From Hyphomonadaceae bacterium UBA2389 (GTDB taxonomy: Bacteria > Pseudomonadota > Alphaproteobacteria > Caulobacterales > Aquidulcibacteraceae), in NCBI GenBank assembly GCA_002343395.1, contig DDSN01000071.1:1-14133 (forward strand): a DNA stretch of 14,133 nucleotides, in the 5' to 3' direction. Below the pieces are notes generated by a model. It saw nothing but the letters and a program-made list of their open reading frames with translations. It was not told where the DNA came from and did not search any database. A program made the translations under genes and the position numbers. The first letter of the stretch is position 1. Each line of letters opens with the position of its first letter. Below, one piece after another: positions 1 to 5,603 of this stretch.

Positions 1-405
1 GGCGCGACGCCGAAGGACGGTCCCTCGGCGGGCGTCGCCATGGCGACCGCCATCGTATCGGTCCTCACCGGCGTACCCATCCGCAAGGATATCGCCATGA
101 CCGGTGAGATAACCCTGCGTGGCCGCGTGTTGCCGATCGGCGGACTGAAGGAGAAACTGCTGGCGGCGCTCAGGGGCGGTGTGAAAACCGTGCTCATCCC
201 GAAGGATAATGAAAAGGACCTCGCGGACATTCCTGACAACGTGAAGTCGGGTCTCGAGATCGTACCGGTTTCGACCGTGGATGAGGTGCTTCAAAGAGCC
301 CTCACGCGCCCGCTTACGCCGGTTGAGTGGACCGATGAGGACGAACTCGCGGAGAACCGTCGCTCAGACGGCGCGGGCGCGAGAGAAAACGCACTGCCAA
401 ACTAA
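1..405 (+). CDS. lon: Lon protease, ATP-dependent (3' end only)
   Basis: The reading frame is open from base 1, so only the last 134 residues of Lon are present; the AAA+ part lies outside the window. What is seen is the proteolytic domain. The PKDGPSAG motif carries the catalytic serine (codon 25-27), and GGLKEK carries the catalytic lysine (codon 154-156). The two are 43 residues apart, as for Ser679 and Lys722 of E. coli Lon. The TGEITLRG and IPKDNEKDL segments are also family-typical. Lon is a cytosolic hexameric protease that degrades misfolded and regulatory proteins. The tail after about residue 105 is acidic and then low-complexity, as is common at alphaproteobacterial Lon C termini. 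A hairpin terminator and then hup follow, a neighbour order seen in many proteobacteria. An ATG at 40 is internal and not a start. Confidence 0.97.
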   Translation, partial: GATPKDGPSAGVAMATAIVSVLTGVPIRKDIAMTGEITLRGRVLPIGGLKEKLLAALRGGVKTVLIPKDNEKDLADIPDNVKSGLEIVPVSTVDEVLQRALTRPLTPVEWTDEDELAENRRSDGAGARENALPN

Positions 406-428
406 GCCGGTCGCCGGCGGCCTGCGGG

Positions 429-459
429 TTCGCGCTTGCTTCCGAGCGCGAATTCCTCC
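429..459 (+). terminator. Hairpin terminator candidate after lon
   Basis: A perfect 8-bp stem (TTCGCGCT at 429-436 with AGCGCGAA at 445-452) encloses an 8-base loop 23 bases after the lon stop. It is followed by a pyrimidine-rich but not pure-T tail (TTCCTCCT). It probably separates lon from hup transcription. The tail is weak, so partial read-through is possible. Confidence 0.5.
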
Positions 460-492
460 TAGCGTTGGCGCGATGTGGTTTGAGGGGCTTGG

Positions 493-512
493 CGGCGGCC
501 AGAAGGCCGTCG
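493..512 (+). promoter_or_regulatory. Stem-loop in the hup 5' leader
   Basis: CGGCGGCC (493-500) can pair with GGCCGTCG (505-512) across an AGAA tetraloop. That gives eight pairs, one of them G-U. The hairpin ends nine bases before the purine-rich ribosome binding site of hup (GGGAGTGAG, 521-529). A GC-strong stem this close to a start could stabilise the mRNA or modulate initiation. No function is demonstrated by sequence alone. Confidence 0.35.
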
Positions 513-529
513 TTGGATAGGGGAGTGAG

Positions 530-802
530 ATGAACAAGGCAGAACTGGTTGCGGACGTCGCGGAACGCATGGGCGACTCGAAGCTTAAGGCCGAAGAGGC
601 GGTCAACGCTGTGTTCGACGCGATCTCAAAGGCTCTTCAAAAGGGTGATGAAGTGCGGTTGCCGTCATTCGGCGTGTTTGATGTCAAGGAAACCGCCGCG
701 AGAACCGCGCGTAACCCGCAGACTGGTGAAGAAGTGCCCGTGCCGGCCGGACGCAAGGCGCGTTTTAAGCCGGGCAAGGCTTTGAAAGACGCGCTGAACT
801 AG
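530..802 (+). CDS. hup: DNA-binding protein HU
   Basis: This 90-residue protein is full length for the HU/IHF family. It opens MNKAELVADVA and carries the RNPQTGE signature at residues 61-67, with Pro63 at the tip of the DNA-embracing beta arm (the residue that intercalates and kinks DNA). The lysine-rich end (FKPGKALKDALN) is typical of HU. The RNPQTGE arm and the MNKAEL start favour HU over the IHF subunits. HU is a dimeric, abundant nucleoid protein that bends DNA with little sequence preference and assists replication, recombination and repair. The start is supported by the GGGAGTGAG ribosome binding site directly upstream. The gene sits between the terminator after lon and its own hairpin terminator, so it is likely a single-gene transcript. 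Confidence 0.97.
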   Translation: MNKAELVADVAERMGDSKLKAEEAVNAVFDAISKALQKGDEVRLPSFGVFDVKETAARTARNPQTGEEVPVPAGRKARFKPGKALKDALN

Positions 803-818
803 CGTTCTTGGGAGGTAT

Positions 819-847
819 GGCGGCGCCAAAAACGCCGCCTTCCTTTC
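819..847 (+). terminator. Rho-independent terminator of hup
   Basis: A perfect 7-bp GC stem (GGCGGCG at 819-825, CGCCGCC at 833-839) with a 7-base A-rich loop starts 16 bases after the hup stop. It runs directly into TTCCTTTC. The stem, spacing and T-rich tail fit an intrinsic terminator. Confidence 0.75.
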
Positions 848-875
848 AGGCGCTCGCCGTTCTAAGAGATCATCG

Positions 876-1181
876 ATGTTGGCTAATATCTACCGCCCGG
901 CGAAAAACGCCATGCAGTCTGGCAGGGCGACGACGAGGAAATGGCTGCTGGAATTCGTTCCCAGCTCAGCAGCGCGCCCTGAATCTCTCATGGGTTGGGT
1001 AAGCGAGGCCGACACCAACAGACAGGTACGACTCGCGTTCGACGAGAGGGACGCGGCAATTGCGTTTGCGAGGGAGCACGGCATTCCACACCAGGTTCTG
1101 GAAGGGCGCGAAAGCAAGCGGCAAATCAAGTCGTATAGCGACAATTTTTCCTTTCGCCGTCGCGAACCCTGGTCGCACTAA
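876..1181 (+). CDS. NDUFS4-type NADH dehydrogenase (complex I) accessory subunit
   Basis: This 101-residue protein belongs to the ETC complex I conserved-region family, the bacterial counterpart of mitochondrial NDUFS4 (18 kDa subunit). Recognisable segments are IYRPAKNAMQSG near the N terminus, KWLLEFVP, LMGWVSEADT, VRLAFDERDAAIAFAREHGI in the middle, and SYSDNFSFRRREPWSH at the end. The closing DNF...R.EPW.H stretch is especially diagnostic. In alphaproteobacteria and mitochondria this subunit sits on the peripheral arm of complex I and stabilises the NADH-oxidising module; it is not catalytic. The ATG at 876 gives the family-typical start of about five residues before YRPAK; its ribosome binding site is weak (AGAGA). 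No other nuo gene is in the window, which is usual because this gene is commonly separate from the nuo operon. Confidence 0.9.
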   Translation: MLANIYRPAKNAMQSGRATTRKWLLEFVPSSAARPESLMGWVSEADTNRQVRLAFDERDAAIAFAREHGIPHQVLEGRESKRQIKSYSDNFSFRRREPWSH

Positions 1182-1222
1182 CTCGCAGGACCGTTGAGGG
1201 CGTGGTATCGCACGCCGTTGTT

Positions 1223-1299
1223 GGCCCCGTAGCTCAGCTGGATAGAGCAAGAACCTTCTAAGTTCGAGGTCGCAGGTTCGAGTCCTGCCGGGGTCGCCA
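1223..1299 (+). tRNA. tRNA-Arg (anticodon UCU)
   Basis: The cloverleaf was read by eye. The acceptor GGCCCCG (1223-1229) pairs with CGGGGTC (1289-1295), with one G-U at the second pair. The D stem is GCTC/GAGC. The anticodon loop CTTCTAA has anticodon TCT at 1257-1259. The T stem is GCAGG/CCTGC with loop TTCGAGT. The discriminator is G1296 and CCA is encoded at 1297-1299. It reads AGA and probably AGG arginine codons, which are rare in GC-rich genomes. The outermost anticodon-stem pair (A1250 with G1266) is a mismatch; the other four pairs are good. It lies 41 bases after the NDUFS4-like gene and faces metC, whose stop is only 10 bases away. Confidence 0.93.
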
Positions 1300-1308
1300 C
1301 GCGATCGG

Positions 1309-2475
1309 CTATGCGCGCAAGCGTGCGAAACCAGCATCAAGGTCCGCGATCAGATCATCTGGGTGCTCCAGGCCGATTGAGAGGCGCAGCAGCGGGCGGT
1401 CATCGCGCCTCGGCGCCGCTGTACGGCGAAGATTGTCGCTCGTCGGCACAATAAGACTTTCGAAGCCGCCCCAAGAGAACCCCATGGAGAACAAGGCAAA
1501 GCCTTCGAGCATGGCGTGGACGTTCCCGCCGTGTTCGCGCTGCAGCGCGAAGGCGAAGACGCCGGAAGCGCCGCTGAAGTCTCTTTTCCAGAGCGTGTGA
1601 TCGGGGTGCGAGGGCAATCCGGGATGCAGAACGAAGGCGACTTCTGGCCGTTGTTCCAACCAGCGCGCGATGGTGATTGCACTCGCGCTTTGACGGTCGA
1701 GGCGCACCATCAGGGAGCGCAGGCCGCGCAGCGTCATGTACGCATCATCGGGAGAGGCATGGAGGCCGAGGTTTTTGTGCATATCGCGCGCACGCCTCGT
1801 CCATTCGGGCGCCGCCGCGAGCACCGCGCCCATGAAGGCGTCCGCATGCCCGGCTTGGTACTTGGTTAGCGCCTGTACTGATAGATCAACGCCGTGTTCG
1901 AACGGCTTGAAATACACGCCCGCCGACCACGTGTTGTCGGCGATGACAGGGACACCGCGGGTCCGCGCGGCCGCCACGATGGCCGGTGTGTCGAGTATCT
2001 CGAACGTCAACGACCCTGGGGATTCCAGAAACACGCCGCATGTCTTGTCGTGGAGGAGCGCGGCTATGCCTTCGCCTAAGTCCGGTGAGAAATAGCACGT
2101 GTGGACTCCAAAAGCCTTTAATGTCGTGTCGCAGAAGCGCCTGGTCGGGCCGTACACGCTGTCGCTGACGAGAAGTTCGCCTCCTGCCTTCGCGACGGTG
2201 AGAAGCGCCAGCGTACACGCCGCTAGCCCCGACGGCGCGAGGATGGCGTCGTCGCCGCCTTCAATCGCGATGAGCGCGCGGCGCAACGCTTCCTGCACCG
2301 CCATGCCTTCGAGGGCGTAGGTCTTCTTCTGCGTTCCATAGAGATCGTCCGCGTCGGGAATGATCAGCGTCGTTGCGCGATGTATCGGCGGATTGACCGC
2401 GCCCTCGAAACGCGCCGCATCACGCCCAGCCTGGACGAGCTTGGTTTCGAGTCTGTAGCGCCCTTGATCGGTCAC
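1309..2475 (-). CDS. metC: Cystathionine beta-lyase (Cys/Met-metabolism PLP enzyme)
   Basis: This 388-residue fold-type I PLP enzyme has the usual length. Key residues are Lys205 in ALTKYQAGH (Schiff-base lysine), Asp180 in IADNTW (pyridine nitrogen), Tyr108 in DSVYGPT (ring stacking) and Arg364 in LRLSIGLE (substrate carboxylate). FSWGGFESL near residue 335 is the form typical of cystathionine beta-lyase rather than gamma-synthase. The expected reaction is cystathionine to homocysteine, pyruvate and ammonia in the cytosol, the penultimate step of methionine synthesis; some members mainly act as cysteine desulfhydrases. The start is GTG, overlapping the sseA stop as GTGA, with GAGGAG about 10 bases upstream, so translation is probably coupled. 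Oddity: the usual YGxxGTPT loop reads YALEGMAV, without the phosphate-binding arginine of E. coli MetC. Another gamma-family lyase remains possible. Confidence 0.85.
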   Translation of the reverse strand: MTDQGRYRLETKLVQAGRDAARFEGAVNPPIHRATTLIIPDADDLYGTQKKTYALEGMAVQEALRRALIAIEGGDDAILAPSGLAACTLALLTVAKAGGELLVSDSVYGPTRRFCDTTLKAFGVHTCYFSPDLGEGIAALLHDKTCGVFLESPGSLTFEILDTPAIVAAARTRGVPVIADNTWSAGVYFKPFEHGVDLSVQALTKYQAGHADAFMGAVLAAAPEWTRRARDMHKNLGLHASPDDAYMTLRGLRSLMVRLDRQSASAITIARWLEQRPEVAFVLHPGLPSHPDHTLWKRDFSGASGVFAFALQREHGGNVHAMLEGFALFSMGFSWGGFESLIVPTSDNLRRTAAPRRDDRPLLRLSIGLEHPDDLIADLDAGFARLRA

Positions 2476-3317
2476 GAGGGCGTCTCCTCTATCGGGGTAT
2501 CATCGCGCGCGCCCCACTCGGCCCAGGAGCCGTCATAGATAGGCGCGTCCCATCGTCCGAGGCGCGCCAGCGCCAGTGCGACTATGGCCGCGGTTATGCC
2601 GGAGCCACAGGTGCAGATGATCCGACGCTCGTTCATCACATGGCTGAACATGGGACGCAGTTCCTCGATCGACTTGAACATACCGTCCGCGTTCAAGAGT
2701 GCATTCGCGGGTATGTTGAGTGCGCCAGGCATGTGACCGCCGCGCAAACCCGGTCGCGGTTCCGGCGCTTCGCCCGAAAACCGCGCGGCGGGACGCGCAT
2801 CAAGGATGGCCGCGTTCTTATCGGTGACGGCGCGTCGTACATCCGCCAATGTGCGTACGAGATCGTGGCGAACCTGTGCTGTGAAGTGCCGTTCGGCGCG
2901 CGGCGTCGGCGGTCCGCTTTCAACGGCAAGGCCGGCGCGTTCCCATGCCGGAAAGCCGCCGTCGAGGACAACAACATCTTCGTGTCCCATGGCCCGGAAC
3001 GACCACCAGACGCGGGGCGCGGAGAAGACGCCGTGCCCGTCGTAAAGAACAATGCGCAGGCCATCGCCAACACCCATGCGCCGCATGCGCGCGGCGAACT
3101 TCTCCGCGGAGGGAAGCATGTGAGGCAAGCTTGTTTCCTTGTCAGATATCTCCTCGATGTCGAAGAAAAGCGCGCCTGGAATGCGCCGCTCGTTGAAGAG
3201 CGCTAGCGCATCGCGTGGGTCGCCGGGCAGGAACCACGTTGCGTCCAGGATCCGAATGTCCGGCGCGTTGAGATGCTCTGCCAACCATTTGACGGTTACA
3301 AGCGGGTCCGGTCGCAT
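2472..3317 (-). CDS. sseA: 3-mercaptopyruvate sulfurtransferase (two-domain rhodanese)
   Basis: This is a 281-residue tandem rhodanese. The inactive N-terminal domain spans roughly residues 5-130 and includes the ATWFLPGDPRDA, RIPGALFFDI and VLYDGHGVFSAPRVWW segments. The catalytic C-terminal domain (about 155-275) includes ILDARPAARFSG, GHMPGALNIP and YDGSWAEWG. The active loop is CGSGIT with nucleophile Cys237, matching the CGSGVT form of mercaptopyruvate sulfurtransferases rather than the CRKGVT loop of thiosulfate rhodaneses. It transfers sulfur from 3-mercaptopyruvate to an acceptor thiol or cyanide, linking to cysteine catabolism in the cytosol. The start is ATG. It lies 40 bases after the photolyase gene and overlaps the start of metC by four bases, so it forms a sulfur amino-acid pair with that gene. 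Confidence 0.92.
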   Translation of the reverse strand: MRPDPLVTVKWLAEHLNAPDIRILDATWFLPGDPRDALALFNERRIPGALFFDIEEISDKETSLPHMLPSAEKFAARMRRMGVGDGLRIVLYDGHGVFSAPRVWWSFRAMGHEDVVVLDGGFPAWERAGLAVESGPPTPRAERHFTAQVRHDLVRTLADVRRAVTDKNAAILDARPAARFSGEAPEPRPGLRGGHMPGALNIPANALLNADGMFKSIEELRPMFSHVMNERRIICTCGSGITAAIVALALARLGRWDAPIYDGSWAEWGARDDTPIEETPS

Positions 3318-3357
3318 GGCGCGACGCTAGCGACCCGCTCGCAATCGAGCAACCACG

Positions 3358-4782
3358 TTAGATCTCAGACCTTAGGCTAGAAAAAGCAGCCAGGGCGCGC
3401 TGGCGCGCTACCCCATGCTCCACGATGGGGTAGGGGTATGTTTGGCCAAGGCGCACGCCCGCGGTGGACAACGTTTCAGCGTCCGCCTGCCAAGGTTGAT
3501 GCAGCACATTGTTCGGCAAGGCGGCGATTTCGGGAATCCAGCGTCGCACATAGACGCCGTTGGCGTCGTAGCGTTCGCCTTGCGTGACGGGGTTAAAAAT
3601 ACGAAAATAAGGCGCGGCATCCGCGCCACATCCCGCGATCCATTGCCAGGACGCCGCGTTGTTGGCGAGATCAGCGTCGAGCAGCGTGTCCCAGAACCAA
3701 TCCTCCCCAGCGCGCCAATCAATCAGCAGATGCTTGATAAGAAAGGACGCCGCGATCATGCGCGCGCGATTGTGCATATAACCCGTCGTCCAAAGCTCAC
3801 GCATGGCAGCGTCCACGACGGGATATCCTGTTTGACCACGCTGCCATGCCGCCAAGCCGGAAGCGTCGGTTCGCCACGGAAACGCGTCAAAGCTGCCGCG
3901 CCAATTTCTTTCGGGCAGGTTCGGCCAGTGGAACAACAAGTGGTGAGCGAATTCGCGCCAACCAACTTCGGACAGAAACTTCTCCGCACGAGGCGCATTG
4001 TGCGCGGCGGCCCAGATTTGAACAGGGCTGATCTCTCCAAAGTGCAGGTGCGGCGAAAGTCTCGACGTACCATGAATGCCGAGTTGATCGCGGTCGTTCG
4101 CGTACGTCGCCGCCGGTCCTTCGAGGAAACGAATGAGCGCGGCATGCGCGCCAGCCTCGCCCGGCGTCCATTCTGGTTCGAAACCAACCGCCCAATTGGG
4201 TTTGGTGGGCAACAGCCGCCACTGGGTCAGGTTTTCCCCACCAGCGTGAGCAAAGGGCGCTATCCGTTTGGGCGACGGAAGAGGGGATCGCGCGAGTCCA
4301 AGCTGGGCGCACGCCCTCCAGAAGGGAGTGAAGACTCTGTAGGGCTCGCCTGTTTTCGTCTTCACCGTCCATGGCTCGTGAAGCAAGGATCCGTTGAAAC
4401 TGTGGGCTTCAACGCCCATGGCGCCGAGACGCATCTTGATGCGCGTGTCCTGCGCTACGGCAAAGGCCTCGTATTGCCGGTTCCAATAGACCGCTGCTGC
4501 GTCGAATTCAGAGACGAGCCGCGGCACAACGTCGTGTGCAATGCCGCGCCGCAAAATGAGCGGCGCGCCAAGGCGTTCAAGCGAGGCGGCGAGGCGCAGT
4601 AGGCTGTGGTGCAACCACCAGCGCGACGCGCCGCCCATGCGCCAACGGCCTGGCGTCACCTCGTCAAAGACGTATAGGCATGCGATCGGGCGGCCGCTTT
4701 CAATCGCCGCCACGAGCGCTGGGTTGTCGCCAACGCGCAGGTCGTTGCGGAACCAAACGATCGCTGGCGAGGCTGGTGTCAC
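3358..4782 (-). CDS. phrB: Deoxyribodipyrimidine photolyase (class I CPD photolyase)
   Basis: The protein is 474 residues, typical for class I photolyases. The N-terminal alpha/beta antenna domain starts IVWFRNDLRVGDNPAL, and YWNRQYE lies near residue 100. The FAD domain contains RLSPHLHFGEISP (about 241-253), GYPVVDAAMRELWTTGYMHNRARM (about 319-342), LLDADLANNAASWQW and APYFRIFNPVTQGERYD (about 390-406). Aligned from memory to E. coli PhrB, Trp379, Trp356 and Trp303 occupy the electron-transfer triad. It uses blue light and reduced FAD to split cyclobutane pyrimidine dimers. I place the start at GTG 4782, which overlaps the upstream glycosyltransferase stop as GTGA and leaves a normal short leader. 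Longer in-frame starts (ATG at 4842 or 4968) would bury 20-62 codons inside the neighbouring gene and add no family sequence. The ribosome binding site is weak, consistent with coupled translation. Confidence 0.93.
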   Translation of the reverse strand: MTPASPAIVWFRNDLRVGDNPALVAAIESGRPIACLYVFDEVTPGRWRMGGASRWWLHHSLLRLAASLERLGAPLILRRGIAHDVVPRLVSEFDAAAVYWNRQYEAFAVAQDTRIKMRLGAMGVEAHSFNGSLLHEPWTVKTKTGEPYRVFTPFWRACAQLGLARSPLPSPKRIAPFAHAGGENLTQWRLLPTKPNWAVGFEPEWTPGEAGAHAALIRFLEGPAATYANDRDQLGIHGTSRLSPHLHFGEISPVQIWAAAHNAPRAEKFLSEVGWREFAHHLLFHWPNLPERNWRGSFDAFPWRTDASGLAAWQRGQTGYPVVDAAMRELWTTGYMHNRARMIAASFLIKHLLIDWRAGEDWFWDTLLDADLANNAASWQWIAGCGADAAPYFRIFNPVTQGERYDANGVYVRRWIPEIAALPNNVLHQPWQADAETLSTAGVRLGQTYPYPIVEHGVARQRALAAFSSLRSEI

Positions 4783-5564
4783 GTCTTCGGTGCAGCCCGT
4801 GCCCGGAGGTGCATTTCCATCATCTTCGCGTCCTTGAGCCATCTGCCGTGGGCAGCGATTTCCGCGACCGCGAAACCGTACCAGCCTGCGCGCCACAGTC
4901 CTCGGCGAACATATTGGTTGAGGAAGTAGAAGGGCTTTCCGAAGACGAGGCGCGCCGCGCAAACCCACATCGGCTTTAGTTTCGTGTCGCGTGCGCGCCC
5001 TGTTGAGTTGCGGTTGAACTTCTCTTCAAGCTGCGCGAGGTCTCGAAATGAATAGTGCAGAAGCGGCGCGCGCAATCGCGCTATCCGCACCCCGTTTTGA
5101 ATCTGGAACTGATCCCAGTTGGCATGATCAGGCTGGCGAACAACGCGTCTGTCGTAGAGCTTGCGTCGGTCAACAAGGTTGAATCGCAACCACGGTTCGC
5201 CAATAGGCGGGCACGTGGCCATCATGAGTTCGAACACGCGCGCTTCCGGCTCCCCGTGCGCGAAGGCGGCGCGGATCTCGTCGGCAAGCTCCGCGGATAC
5301 GATTTCATCCGCATCGAGGTCGAGAAGCCAATCGAAGCGCGCTGCGTCCTCGCCGATACGCTTCTGTTTGCCCCCGCCGAGCCACGGCGCTTTGATGACG
5401 CGTGCGCCCAGGGCGTCCGCGATTTCGATCGTCTTGTCGGTCGAACCGCTGTCAACGATCACAACCTCGGAGGCGACTTGCTGAGCGGCGCGGATCACGT
5501 CGCCGATCATGCGCTCTTCGTTCTTTGTGCGGATATAGGCGGTGATCGGCGCCAGGGCGGTCAT
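4779..5564 (-). CDS. Glycosyltransferase family 2 (WaaE/KdtX-like, probably LPS core)
   Basis: This is a 261-residue GT-A fold enzyme. ITAYIRTKNEERMI at the start, VIVDSGSTDKT (about 35-45) for nucleotide-sugar binding and LLDLDADE (about 80-87) with the metal-binding DxD form the family 2 core. The KQKRIGEDAARFDWLL stretch between them and the C-terminal FxNRNS / FLNQYVRRGLWRAGWYG region resemble WaaE/KdtX-type lipopolysaccharide-core beta-glucosyltransferases. The basic, aromatic C-terminal third suggests peripheral association with the inner membrane. The sugar donor and acceptor cannot be read from sequence. The gene starts with ATG 39 bases after recG, and its stop overlaps the photolyase GTG start, so it is embedded in the repair/sulfur gene run. 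No other envelope gene is visible nearby, which makes its context unhelpful for function. Confidence 0.85.
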   Translation of the reverse strand: MTALAPITAYIRTKNEERMIGDVIRAAQQVASEVVIVDSGSTDKTIEIADALGARVIKAPWLGGGKQKRIGEDAARFDWLLDLDADEIVSAELADEIRAAFAHGEPEARVFELMMATCPPIGEPWLRFNLVDRRKLYDRRVVRQPDHANWDQFQIQNGVRIARLRAPLLHYSFRDLAQLEEKFNRNSTGRARDTKLKPMWVCAARLVFGKPFYFLNQYVRRGLWRAGWYGFAVAEIAAHGRWLKDAKMMEMHLRARAAPKT

Positions 5565-5603
5565 ATGAGCGAGAAAGCGCGCCGCTGACCGGAATGCAAG
5601 CGT

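Noticed and set aside
1300..1330. Possible terminator hairpin between the tRNA and metC
   Set aside because: CGC-GCAA-GCG type pairing is only three or four pairs, with no T tract; too weak to call.
3415..4602. Long open frame (395 codons) on the plus strand opposite the photolyase gene
   Set aside because: It lies wholly within a gene with complete photolyase motifs on the other strand. Its translation is Arg/Gly-rich without a recognisable domain, as expected for an antisense frame in GC-rich DNA.
4783..4968. N-terminal extension of the photolyase
   Set aside because: These codons lie inside the glycosyltransferase gene in another frame, and the photolyase fold begins just after the GTG at 4782.
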